A stretch of 19,136 nt of DNA. Origin: UMGS75 sp051872775. Its GTDB lineage: Bacteria; Bacillota_I; Bacilli_A; ML615J-28; CAG-313. Below the pieces are notes generated by a model. It searched no databases, was not told where the DNA came from, and saw nothing but the letters and a program-made list of their open reading frames with translations. Positions 7,448 to 15,519 of this stretch are shown piece by piece. The translations under genes were made by a program, and so were the position numbers. How positions within the stretch are numbered: the first letter of the stretch is position 1; each line of letters opens with the position of its first letter. The stretch covers positions 1 through 19,136 of the forward strand of contig JBJEEE010000010.1 in NCBI GenBank assembly GCA_051872775.1, in the 5' to 3' direction.

Positions 7448-8374
7448 ATGAAAAAGAATTTTAAATTTATTGCTTTATTTTTAATGGTATTTGCTGTATT
7501 AGTAGGATGTGTTTCTTGCACTAAAACAAGTGATCAAATTAAAGTTTATACAAGAGATGATAAATCAGGAACACGTGATGGTTTCTTTACTGGAATTGGA
7601 TTTGAAGATGCAGCTAAGTCTAATGATCCTTTAGTAAGTGGTTACATTGAAGTTGCTGATAATGGATCTATGATCAATAGTATCACAAACGATGATAAAG
7701 GAATTGGTTATATTTCTCTTGCATCTTTAGAAGGAACCTCACTTAAAGGTTTAATGTATGAAGGTGTTGAACCAACTGAAGCTAATGTTTTAAATGGTAC
7801 ATATACACTTACAAGAAACTTCAACTATTGCTTACGTGAAGAATATACAAACGAAACGAATAAACAAATCGTTGAAGCATTTGTAGCATTTATGTCAACT
7901 GTTGAAGGACAAGCTACAATTAAAGAACATGGAGGAATAGTTCCTGAAAATAATAATGTTAAATCTTGGAGTGAAATTTCTAAAGATTATCCAATCGCAA
8001 GTAAAGATAATTCAGGTGCAGTAATCAGAATCGCTGGTTCAACTTCAGTTAGCAGTATTGTAAAAGCCCTATTAATAGAATTTAGTTCAAAATGCGGTAA
8101 TTTCCAATTTGAACAAAACGCAACTGGATCTGCCGATGCATATAAGAGAACTAATGGTAGTGAAAAAGATGGTGCTAATGCAAGTGATATCGGTTTTGCA
8201 TCTCGTGAATTTAAAGAAGAAGAAGCTATGAGTGATTCAATTAAGGGCACTATGTGTATAGACGCAATTGTTATTGTTGTTAATCAAAATAATACGATTA
8301 ATGCAATAACTAAAGAACAAATTGTTAGTATTTATAATGGCACATATACTACTTGGAGTCAAATTGCAAAATAG
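7448..8374 (+). CDS. pstS: Phosphate-binding lipoprotein PstS with swapped (circularly permuted) lobes
   Basis: 308 residues with a lipoprotein signal (hydrophobic stretch to LVGC, Cys21), so it is anchored outside the membrane to bind phosphate for PstCAB. The order of PstS blocks is reversed from normal. Residues about 31-170 match the second lobe: IKVYTRDDKSGTRDGF (phosphate-binding SGT), GIGYISL, and the final helices EAFVAFMSTVEGQATIKEHGG. Residues about 194-308 match the first lobe: IAGSTSVSS (GSTS at 197-200), ASDIGFASREFKEEE, CIDAIVIVVN and the end motif IYNGTYTTW. A linker joins them. I chose ATG 7448 with its GGAGG; a TTG frame extension at 7424 overlaps the Shine-Dalgarno. The pst context makes the role secure, but the permutation needs a structure-based check. 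Confidence 0.92.
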   Translation: MKKNFKFIALFLMVFAVLVGCVSCTKTSDQIKVYTRDDKSGTRDGFFTGIGFEDAAKSNDPLVSGYIEVADNGSMINSITNDDKGIGYISLASLEGTSLKGLMYEGVEPTEANVLNGTYTLTRNFNYCLREEYTNETNKQIVEAFVAFMSTVEGQATIKEHGGIVPENNNVKSWSEISKDYPIASKDNSGAVIRIAGSTSVSSIVKALLIEFSSKCGNFQFEQNATGSADAYKRTNGSEKDGANASDIGFASREFKEEEAMSDSIKGTMCIDAIVIVVNQNNTINAITKEQIVSIYNGTYTTWSQIAK

Positions 8375-8394
8375 CGAAAGCTATTTTGCTTTTT
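8366..8394 (+). terminator. Intercistronic hairpin (partial terminator) between pstS and pstC
   Basis: A 10-bp perfect stem GCAAAATAGC with loop GAAA, then its complement, then TTTTT. The pstS stop codon lies inside the left arm, and the pstC ATG is only 4 bases after the T run. It should let most transcripts end after pstS, giving more binding protein than permease, and may protect the pstS mRNA 3' end. Confidence 0.75.
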
Positions 8395-8398
8395 AAAT

Positions 8399-9370
8399 AT
8401 GAAGCAAACAAAGAATAATCAGAAGATAGGTACCTTAGTTTTCCTTGATAAAGCAGTAAAAATAGCGTTAAAAATAGTAACTTTAATTTGTGCCGGTATT
8501 ATTGTATTCATTACTATTTTTATCTTAATTAAAGGATTAATGCCATTTATCAAAAAATATGAAATCAATGGTGGTACCTATACGGTCAATTTCTTTAAAT
8601 TTATAGTTGGATTAAAGTGGAAAACAGGTGTTAGTGAATATGGTATTGGATACATAATTTTAAACACATTTTTTGTAACCATATTAGCCTTAATTATTGC
8701 CACACCTATATCAATTTTTTCATCTTTATTTATTGCAAAAATTGCCCCTCATTGGCTAGCATCTATTTTAAACCGTACCATCGAACTTCTATCTAGCATT
8801 CCATCCGTTATTTATGGTCTATTTGGGGTCGGTGTCATTACATCATTTGTAAATAATCTTGGCAATTTATTTGGATACCAAAGTGCAGGTGGTATGTCGT
8901 TACTTTCTTCTGCCATTGTCCTTGCAATGATGATTATGCCAACCATAACAATGATTTCAATTACTTCTATTAGTGCAATAGATGAAAAATTAATTAATGG
9001 TTCGCTTGCCCTTGGTGCTTCGAAGACGCAAACAAATTTTAAGGTAGTATTAGCAAGTGCAAAATCAGGTATTTTTTCAGGTATTATCTTAGGTGTAGGG
9101 CGAGCTTTAGGTGAAGCAACAGCGGTTTCACTTGTATGTGGTAACGCGGGAAGTGGTCCAACGTTTAATCCATTTGATATAACTAAAACCTTGACTTCTG
9201 CAATGTTACAAGGTATTAATGAAACGATTGGATTAGATTATGATATTAGATTTAGTGTCGGAATTATATTAATAATTATTATATTATTAACTAATTTACT
9301 TTTAAATTTTATAAAGAATAAGATAGGTAAAAGTTATGATAGACAATACAAAAAGAATAAGACTGCATGA
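8399..9370 (+). CDS. pstC: Phosphate ABC transporter permease PstC
   Basis: 323 residues, about six membrane helices, in the BPD_transp_1 fold. A short cytoplasmic N-terminus leads to the first helix at about residues 25-47, followed by an extracytoplasmic segment (about 50-78). The core carries the coupling EAA loop GSLALGASKTQTNFKVV and the GRALGEATAV motif typical of PstC. It forms the phosphate channel with PstA. There is no Shine-Dalgarno before the ATG, because the hairpin at 8366-8389 and its T run fill the space, so translation may be weak or coupled to pstS. No better in-frame start exists. It overlaps pstA by 35 bases. Confidence 0.93.
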   Translation: MKQTKNNQKIGTLVFLDKAVKIALKIVTLICAGIIVFITIFILIKGLMPFIKKYEINGGTYTVNFFKFIVGLKWKTGVSEYGIGYIILNTFFVTILALIIATPISIFSSLFIAKIAPHWLASILNRTIELLSSIPSVIYGLFGVGVITSFVNNLGNLFGYQSAGGMSLLSSAIVLAMMIMPTITMISITSISAIDEKLINGSLALGASKTQTNFKVVLASAKSGIFSGIILGVGRALGEATAVSLVCGNAGSGPTFNPFDITKTLTSAMLQGINETIGLDYDIRFSVGIILIIIILLTNLLLNFIKNKIGKSYDRQYKKNKTA

Positions 9371-10547
9371 TAGAATCTTAAATACAATAACTTATGTTTT
9401 TTCTTCCTTTGAATTAATAATACTAATTCTTATTTTGTTTTTTATTTTCTCAAATGGATTAAAAGGCTTTAGTTTTAAAATGTTAGTAAGTGACTATTAT
9501 GAAAAACCATATTTTGCAAGTTGTACCAAAACAATAGATTATGAATTTGAACTAGTTAATAATAATGGTGTATATTATTCAACTAAATGGGGAATTGGAT
9601 TGAAAGAAAGTAAAGATTTTAGTAATAACGATGCCGTTGAAATAGTCTATATTGATAATCTATCACCATTAAGAAATGCTAAAAACATATCTAATAGTAC
9701 TCATGCTGATATAATGGTGGGTCAAATTATAAAAAGAATTCAAGTAGAAAATGAAGATGGATCACTATCCATTCTTACAACAAAAGACAAAGTCGAAAAA
9801 ATGGTGCTTGCTTTAGATCAAGGCGTATCGATTAATGAAATATACTATTCTACGATTGGTGGAGGTATTAGAGGATCACTAATAACAACTTTTTATTTAA
9901 TAGTTTTAACCCTTATTATTGCGCTTCCACTCGGTATTATGGCCGCAATCTATCTCTCACAATACGCACCAAACAATAGATTTACTAATTTAATAAGATC
10001 CTTAATTGATATGACAAGTGGAATTCCTTCAATTATTTTTGGATTAATTGGAATGATTGTTTTTATTCCTTTTGTAAATAGCATTAGTAATCGTAGTGGA
10101 GGAAGCATTGTATCAGGAGCTTTAACTTTATCAATTATGTTATTACCTATTATAATTAGAACAACAGAAGAATCGATTAATGCGATACCATCAAGTTATA
10201 AAATGGCATCACTAGGTCTTGGAGCAAGTTACGTCCAAACGATGTTCAAAATAATTATTCCTAGTGCACTACCTGGTATTATTACATCTATTTTCCTTTC
10301 TATTGGTAGAATAATAGGTGAAAGTGCAGCTCTAATTTTTGCCGTTGGAACATCAATTAAAGATAATATTTCTATTTTTGGTTCATCAACTAGTTTGGCA
10401 GTTCATATTTGGACGTCCATTTCTGGAGAAAAACCTAATTTAGAGCATGCGTGTGCCATTAGCATAATCATTTTAAGTGTAGTTTTAATCTTAAATATTG
10501 CTGTAAAACTTCTCAGTAATAAATTATTATCCAAAGGAGGACGATAA
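9336..10547 (+). CDS. pstA: Phosphate ABC transporter permease PstA with an extra extracytoplasmic domain
   Basis: 403 residues, about 100 longer than typical PstA. Helix 1 is at about 23-45. An inserted extracytoplasmic segment at about 46-178 follows, and then the normal permease core, with SGIPSIIFGLIG, the EAA loop MASLGLGASYVQTMFKII and GRIIGESAALIFAVG. Residues about 84-165 of the insert read like a PDZ domain: a GIGL loop, a VEIVYIDNLSP strand (like the xxVxxxSPA of secreted PDZ domains), IMVGQIIKRI and a late helix DKVEKMVLALDQG. The PDZ label is tentative. An AGG at 8 bases before the ATG supports the start inside pstC. Confidence 0.92.
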   Translation: MIDNTKRIRLHDRILNTITYVFSSFELIILILILFFIFSNGLKGFSFKMLVSDYYEKPYFASCTKTIDYEFELVNNNGVYYSTKWGIGLKESKDFSNNDAVEIVYIDNLSPLRNAKNISNSTHADIMVGQIIKRIQVENEDGSLSILTTKDKVEKMVLALDQGVSINEIYYSTIGGGIRGSLITTFYLIVLTLIIALPLGIMAAIYLSQYAPNNRFTNLIRSLIDMTSGIPSIIFGLIGMIVFIPFVNSISNRSGGSIVSGALTLSIMLLPIIIRTTEESINAIPSSYKMASLGLGASYVQTMFKIIIPSALPGIITSIFLSIGRIIGESAALIFAVGTSIKDNISIFGSSTSLAVHIWTSISGEKPNLEHACAISIIILSVVLILNIAVKLLSNKLLSKGGR

Positions 10548-10548
10548 A

Positions 10549-11301
10549 ATGGAAAATATCGTTTTTAAAGTAGAAAATCTAAACCTTTATTATCAAGAAA
10601 AACATGCATTAAAAGATATTAACATATCTTTATATAAAAATAAAGTAACAGCATTAATTGGTCCATCTGGATGCGGTAAATCCACCTTTTTACGTTGTTT
10701 AAATCGGATGAATGATCTCATTCCTAATTGTAAAATTACTGGTAGTATTGAATATAATGATGAAGAAATAATGCAAATTAATCCTATGATATTAAGAACT
10801 AGTGTAGGTATGGTATTTCAAACCCCTAATCCTTTTCCGATGTCCATCTTTGATAATGTTGCATATGGACCTAGATGTCATGGCATAAAGAATAAAACTA
10901 AACTAAATGAAATTGTTATAGATGCATTAAAAAAAGCTGCATTGTATGAAGAGGTTAAAGATAACCTAAAGATTTCGGCTCTTTCTCTTTCTGGTGGACA
11001 ACAACAAAGACTATGCATAGCAAGAGCCATTGCATTACAACCTGATGTAATTTTAATGGATGAACCTACAAGTGCTCTTGATCCTATTGCGACTTTAAAA
11101 ATTGAAGAATTAATCGAACAACTAAAAAAAGATTATACAATCATTATTGTAACGCACAATATGCAACAAGCAACAAGAATAAGCGATTATACTGCATTTT
11201 TTATGCTTGGAGAAATTATAGAATATAGTACAACTTTAGAATTATTTAAGAATCCCAAAAATAAGAAAACAGAAGATTATATCACTGGTAGGTTTGGGTA
11301 G
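10549..11301 (+). CDS. pstB: Phosphate ABC transporter ATPase PstB
   Basis: 250 residues, normal for PstB, which hydrolyses ATP to drive phosphate import. Walker A GPSGCGKST spans 38-46. The Q loop is in MVFQTPNPFPMSIFDNVAYGPR, a PstB hallmark. The signature is LSGGQQQRLCIARAIA, Walker B VILMDEPTSALDP, and the H loop IIVTHNMQQA. A near-perfect AAAGGAGG Shine-Dalgarno precedes it, one base after the pstA stop. Confidence 0.98.
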   Translation: MENIVFKVENLNLYYQEKHALKDINISLYKNKVTALIGPSGCGKSTFLRCLNRMNDLIPNCKITGSIEYNDEEIMQINPMILRTSVGMVFQTPNPFPMSIFDNVAYGPRCHGIKNKTKLNEIVIDALKKAALYEEVKDNLKISALSLSGGQQQRLCIARAIALQPDVILMDEPTSALDPIATLKIEELIEQLKKDYTIIIVTHNMQQATRISDYTAFFMLGEIIEYSTTLELFKNPKNKKTEDYITGRFG

Positions 11302-11310
11302 GAGATTTAT

Positions 11311-11952
11311 ATGTATTTAGAAAAAGAAATTGAAAATTTATATCAATTAAGTCTAAAAATGGCAGATTTAGTGGAAGAAAACTTAAAAAAGGCAATTGAA
11401 ATTTATTATAACTATAATGAAGAATTAGCCTCAACTATTAACGATGATGTCGTTGATATGTATGAACGTCTAATTGAGGAACTTGCAATTGATATTATGT
11501 TAAAAGAAAGACCCTATGCTAAAGATTTAAGAAGTGTAACCGGGATCTTAAAACTTGTATCAGACTTAGAGCGTATGGGGGATCATGCGGAAGATATTAT
11601 TGAATTTGCGACAAAACTAAAAGATGAAGCAAAGATTAAAATACCTGATTTAGATATAATGGTTAAAAAAACAATGTCTATGGTTCATAATTCCGTTTTA
11701 AGCTTTATAAATAAAGATGAACTTTTAGCTATTAAAGTAATTAAAGCCGATGATGAAATTGATGAAATCTATGAAAAAATACTAAATGAAATTATTGAAG
11801 AAAGTAACAAAGATTCTTTTAGCTCATCATTTGCAATTTATACGACTTTAGTGGTAAAATATATAGAAAGAATAGCTGACCATGCTGTTAATGTTGCAGA
11901 GTGGGTTGTCTATATTTTAAGAGGTTATTATAAAGATAAAAAAATATTTTAA
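11311..11952 (+). CDS. phoU: Phosphate signalling regulator PhoU
   Basis: 213 residues, all-helical, two PhoU repeats. Each repeat carries a metal-binding motif of the family: ERMGDHAEDI in the first and ERIADHAVNVAEW in the second. PhoU binds the PstB/PhoR complex and keeps the kinase quiet when phosphate is plentiful. An AGGAG site precedes the start, 9 bases after pstB. Confidence 0.96.
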   Translation: MYLEKEIENLYQLSLKMADLVEENLKKAIEIYYNYNEELASTINDDVVDMYERLIEELAIDIMLKERPYAKDLRSVTGILKLVSDLERMGDHAEDIIEFATKLKDEAKIKIPDLDIMVKKTMSMVHNSVLSFINKDELLAIKVIKADDEIDEIYEKILNEIIEESNKDSFSSSFAIYTTLVVKYIERIADHAVNVAEWVVYILRGYYKDKKIF

Positions 11953-11962
11953 AGGTGGTTAT

Positions 11963-12625
11963 ATGGACTATATAATTTACTCAGTTGAAGATGATCAAGA
12001 TATTGCTAAAATAATAAATAAAACTTTAACAAAACAAGGATATTTTGTTGAAACTTTTTATGATGGTACTTCATTTTTTAAGCGTTTTAATGAAGTAACG
12101 CCCCATATGATTTTACTTGATATGATGTTACCTGATTATAGTGGATCTGAGATTATAAAAGTAATTCGTTCGAATCCTAAATATGATGACATTGACATTA
12201 TTATTATTTCCGCAAACCGGATGATAATGGATAAAGTTGACGGTTTAGATCTAGGAGCTGATGATTACATCGAAAAGCCATTTGATCTACTCGAATTAAT
12301 GTCAAGAGTAAACGCTAAGTTTAGAAAGCGAAAAAGTAAAAAACTCTTTAATAATGATATTAGTTTAGATCTTGATAAACATATCTGCTATTGCCATAAT
12401 GAAGAAATCGAACTAACGGTTAAAGAATTTTCAATTCTAAAAATATTACTTGAAAATAAGGGAAAAGTTGTTTCACGTGAAGATATTTTGGAAGAACTAT
12501 GGGGTGATACTGATGGTCTCCAAAGTAGAACTGTCGATATGCATATAAAATCTTTACGTAAAAAACTAAATGATGAATCTCTTATTCAAACAGTATTTGG
12601 TGTAGGGTATAAGGTGTCAGAATGA
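11963..12625 (+). CDS. phoP: OmpR-family response regulator PhoP (PhoB type)
   Basis: 220 residues. The receiver domain has acidic D10/D11, phospho-acceptor D53 (LLDMMLPD), S83 and K105 (EKPFD), all at canonical spacing. The C-terminal winged-helix domain includes LTVKEFSILKILLENKGKVVSR and the recognition helix segment SRTVDMHIKSLRKKL. It probably binds the TTTACA repeats before pstS; this is inferred from operon context. Its last four bases overlap phoR. Confidence 0.93.
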   Translation: MDYIIYSVEDDQDIAKIINKTLTKQGYFVETFYDGTSFFKRFNEVTPHMILLDMMLPDYSGSEIIKVIRSNPKYDDIDIIIISANRMIMDKVDGLDLGADDYIEKPFDLLELMSRVNAKFRKRKSKKLFNNDISLDLDKHICYCHNEEIELTVKEFSILKILLENKGKVVSREDILEELWGDTDGLQSRTVDMHIKSLRKKLNDESLIQTVFGVGYKVSE

Positions 12626-14295
12626 AAAAAAAGTATTTTATAACAACCTCTCTCTTGATTTTTTTATCACTCCTAATATTTTTTATTGTTTCTTGTTTGG
12701 TCGTTATTAACAGCAATAAAAAATCAACAAAAAAGGAGATGCAAACGTATCTTCAAATAATCATTGATAATTTGAATGTTACCGAATTAGATACAACCGC
12801 AAATCTTTTGCATAGTGTTAATGAAGAAATAAGAATAACATTTATTGATAAAGATGGTCATGTTTTATATGATACGGATACAGTCCCAGAAGATAATCAC
12901 TTGAATCGCCCCGAAATTAAAAAACTTGGAACAATAAGTTATCGATACTCAGATACATTACAAAAAAGAATGGTCTATATTGCCGGATTCACTAATGATA
13001 TTTATGTTAGGGTTTGTATTCCTGAGGCCAATACTTATGAGATTGTAAATAGTTTATTACTTTATGGTTTTCTTTTCTTAGTATTAATAATATTTTTGTC
13101 ATTTTTTCTAATAAAGAGAATATCAAATAATTTAATTAAACCTATAAAAGAAGAGGTTAATAAGTTATCACAAATTGTTGGCAATGATTATAAGTATATC
13201 GGTGATGATTTAATCATTTTATCAAATCAGATTGATCAGGCACATATTTTGATTGATAATAAAATTAATTCATTAAATGAAGAAAAGAATAAACTAAATT
13301 ATATTATTCAAAATATGCATCAAGGTCTAATTATAATTAATGGATTAGGCGATGTCATTTTAATTAATGCAATGGCATGTTCATTTTTAGAACGTAATTA
13401 TGATTTAGTTATAGATAAATCATTTTATACTTTATTTTCTAATCATGATATTTCTATGAAAATAGAAGAAGCTATGAATAAAATGATTAATGCTAAACTT
13501 GATTATGAGAAAAATAATAGGTTTTATAGTCTCAACATTTCATCAATTAATGATGAATATGCTAAAATTGATGGTAAATTTGGTGTTTCAGTTTTCATTA
13601 TTGAGGTCACAAATGAAAAATTACTTGAAAAAACGAAAACTGACTTTTTCGCTAATGCCTCACATGAATTAAAGAGTCCTCTTACTTCGATAATTGGTTA
13701 TCAACAAATGATTAGAGAAGGGATTATCACCGATGAAGAAGAAATTAAAGATGCTACTAATAAAACCATCAAGGAAGCAGAACGAATGAATAAAATAATA
13801 ATTGAAATGCTTGAACTTTCTAAGTTAGAGGCAAAAAAAGAAGTAGAAATTAAGACGCAATCAATTAGGAAGATTACGAATGAAGTGTTAGTTGATTTGG
13901 CTAACTTAATAAATGATAAAAATATTAAGGTTGATATTAATGATGATGATTTTTTAATCAATATGAATTCGGATGATTCCTATCAATTGTTAAAAAATAT
14001 CATTGAAAATGCGGTAAAATATAATCAAGTCGATGGTTCTATCTTAATCAGCATTGATAGCACAAATAGAGAAATAACAGTAAAAGACACAGGAATAGGA
14101 ATTCCAAAAGAACATCTAAATCGTGTCTTTGAAAGATTCTATCGAGTTGATAAAGCTAAATCTAAAGCATTAGGTGGTACTGGACTAGGTCTTGCAATTG
14201 TTAAGCATATTTGTAATAAATATAACATTTCTGTTTCATTAAATAGTGAAGAAAAGAGAGGAACAGTGGTTAAGTTAATATTTAAAGAGGAATGA
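12622..14295 (+). CDS. phoR: Sensor histidine kinase PhoR
   Basis: 557 residues. Helix 1 (about 5-28), an extracytoplasmic sensor region (29-146), helix 2 (147-166), a HAMP-like linker and a PAS domain (about 225-330, with MHQGLIIINGLGDVILIN) come first. HisKA follows with phospho-acceptor H348 in ASHELKSPL, then the ATPase domain with the N box ENAVKYN (N463), DTGIGIP, FERFYR and GGTGLGLAIVKHI. It phosphorylates PhoP at low phosphate; sensing probably goes through PstB/PhoU and the PAS domain. The phoP stop overlaps its ATG (ATGA). Confidence 0.93.
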   Translation: MKKKYFITTSLLIFLSLLIFFIVSCLVVINSNKKSTKKEMQTYLQIIIDNLNVTELDTTANLLHSVNEEIRITFIDKDGHVLYDTDTVPEDNHLNRPEIKKLGTISYRYSDTLQKRMVYIAGFTNDIYVRVCIPEANTYEIVNSLLLYGFLFLVLIIFLSFFLIKRISNNLIKPIKEEVNKLSQIVGNDYKYIGDDLIILSNQIDQAHILIDNKINSLNEEKNKLNYIIQNMHQGLIIINGLGDVILINAMACSFLERNYDLVIDKSFYTLFSNHDISMKIEEAMNKMINAKLDYEKNNRFYSLNISSINDEYAKIDGKFGVSVFIIEVTNEKLLEKTKTDFFANASHELKSPLTSIIGYQQMIREGIITDEEEIKDATNKTIKEAERMNKIIIEMLELSKLEAKKEVEIKTQSIRKITNEVLVDLANLINDKNIKVDINDDDFLINMNSDDSYQLLKNIIENAVKYNQVDGSILISIDSTNREITVKDTGIGIPKEHLNRVFERFYRVDKAKSKALGGTGLGLAIVKHICNKYNISVSLNSEEKRGTVVKLIFKEE

Positions 14296-14317
14296 TATTA
14301 TTAATCATTCCTTTTTT
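14288..14317 (+). terminator. Terminator of the pst-pho operon
   Basis: A 9-bp stem AGGAATGAT (14288-14296) with 14304-14312, a 7-base loop, then a T run. The phoR stop codon is inside the stem. It lies between convergent genes; the T run favours the plus strand. Confidence 0.85.
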
Positions 14318-14320
14318 ATA

Positions 14321-14926
14321 TTAATCTAAGTTATATTTTTTTATTGAGAATGTGACATAGTTAATTTCTGTTTGATCATTAACATTTATTCTTAAGGCAA
14401 TTTTTGTCTCAGATTCAAATAATTGCATAATTGTTTTATTAAGATACATTGTTCCTTCACTTGTATTTTCAAGGGTTGTTAGAGGAGAACTTATACCATT
14501 AATAATTAAAACAATTGAGGCTGTGTGAGGATGATTAGAAGAAATTACCCCTGAAAAACTAAATTCGTAAATTCCTTTTGATAATGTAAATATGTTAGTA
14601 GAATTATCAAATGATATAGCGTTGTTTGAAGATACTATTGTTGGTATCGTATTGAGATTAGTCGTAATTGTAATGGGAACTGAAGATGACATAAACGCTA
14701 AATCTGTTATTGATGATTTACCATCTCTTCCTGCTGGTCCCATTTGTCCGGGTAATCCGCGTGGACCAACCGGTCCAATTGGTCCTTGTATTCCACGTGG
14801 GCCACGTAAACCCATCGGTCCAGCTGGACCTTGTGGTCCTCTAGGCCCAGTACAAGATGAATTATAATTATCATTTGATTGGCATTGCTTATTTCTTCCC
14901 CCGAATCCCCAATTATTAAATAACAT
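14321..14926 (-). CDS. Collagen-like protein, probable spore-surface (exosporium) filament
   Basis: 201 residues. A short N-terminus (MLFNNWGFGGRNKQ...) is followed by about 14 uninterrupted Gly-X-Y triplets (TGPRGPQGPAGP... to GRDGKS, about residues 27-70) that should form a triple helix. The C-terminal half is beta-rich, in the style of the trimeric C1q/TNF-like tip of BclA proteins (GIYEFSFSGVIS, ASIVLIINGIS, ETKIALRINV, VTFSIKKYNL). No classical signal peptide is seen, which fits loading from the mother cell. I chose ATG 14926, 8 bases after AAAGGAG; an upstream in-frame GTG overlaps that site. It is divergent from spoVAC. Confidence 0.8.
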   Translation of the reverse strand: MLFNNWGFGGRNKQCQSNDNYNSSCTGPRGPQGPAGPMGLRGPRGIQGPIGPVGPRGLPGQMGPAGRDGKSSITDLAFMSSSVPITITTNLNTIPTIVSSNNAISFDNSTNIFTLSKGIYEFSFSGVISSNHPHTASIVLIINGISSPLTTLENTSEGTMYLNKTIMQLFESETKIALRINVNDQTEINYVTFSIKKYNLD

Positions 14927-14955
14927 TATATTCACTCCTTTGGCATTTTATTTTT

Positions 14956-14975
14956 ATCATATTATAAAATATGAT
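14956..14975. repeat. Inverted repeat in the leader or promoter of the collagen-like gene
   Basis: 8-bp perfect arms, ATCATATT and AATATGAT, around ATAA, about 30 bases before the collagen-like ATG. On the minus strand it also contains CATATTTTA, matching the CATANNNTA form of the sigma-K -10 box, but no matching -35 was found. Operator, mRNA hairpin or late sporulation promoter are all possible. Confidence 0.4.
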
Positions 14976-15015
14976 TGTTTAAAGATGATGATAATTATAA
15001 AGGTCTATTATTTTA

Positions 15016-15046
15016 GGAATAAAAAGACAAGTTTGTGTTCAAAATA
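15016..15046 (+). promoter_or_regulatory. Candidate forespore (sigma-F/G) promoter of the spoVA operon
   Basis: GGAATA at 15016-15021 and CAAAATA at 15040-15046, 18 bp apart, resemble the sigma-G consensus (TGMATA ... CATAHTA). No good TTGACA/TATAAT pair is near. Forespore control is what spoVA operons use in other spore formers. Confidence 0.45.
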
Positions 15047-15066
15047 AGTATTAAGGAAGTGATATT

Positions 15067-15516
15067 TTGAATAAAGAAAGTATGAATATTTGTAAAAAAG
15101 TAATTGAAAGCAATCCGGTAAAACGCCCTATTATAAAAAATGCCATTAAGGCATTTATTATCGGTGGAATTGTTGGATTAATCTCTGAAGGATTAATTGA
15201 TTTATTTACTAATATTTTTAATATTGAAACCAAAATTGCCAATAGTTTAATGTCAATGACATTAGTAGCAGTGACTTCACTACTTACAGGAGTTGGAATT
15301 TTTGATAAATTAGGACAGTTCTCAGGAGCAGGAACCTTTATCCCTATTACCGGTTTTGCTAATTCTATGACTTCATCGGCCTTAGAAGGAAAGAGTGAAG
15401 GAGTTGTTTTAGGAATAATGAGTAATATGTTTAAGTTAGCGGGAGCAGTGATTGTAGCAGGTGTAGTTAGTGCTTTTATAAGCGGAACGATTATTTTTTT
15501 GTTAAGAGGAATTTAA
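15067..15516 (+). CDS. spoVAC: Stage V sporulation protein AC (DPA channel component)
   Basis: About 150 residues with several membrane helices and the family motifs IIGGIVGLISEGL, LLTGVGIFDKLGQFSGAGTFIPITGFANSMTSSALEGKSEG. SpoVAC sits in the spore inner membrane and acts as a mechanosensitive channel for calcium-dipicolinate. The start appears to be TTG at 15067, because AAGGAAGTGA lies just before it. The first ATG (15082) is 25 bases from that site and would shorten the protein by five residues. Confidence 0.93.
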   Translation: MNKESMNICKKVIESNPVKRPIIKNAIKAFIIGGIVGLISEGLIDLFTNIFNIETKIANSLMSMTLVAVTSLLTGVGIFDKLGQFSGAGTFIPITGFANSMTSSALEGKSEGVVLGIMSNMFKLAGAVIVAGVVSAFISGTIIFLLRGI

Positions 15517-15519
15517 CAT

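Noticed and set aside
13701..13961. Minus-strand frame inside phoR
   Set aside because: Low-complexity shadow of the HisKA coding region; phoR is intact across it.
14592..14867. Plus-strand reading frame rich in Pro and Gly opposite the collagen-like gene
   Set aside because: It is the antisense shadow of the Gly-X-Y repeats; it has no ribosome site and the minus frame has clear family structure.
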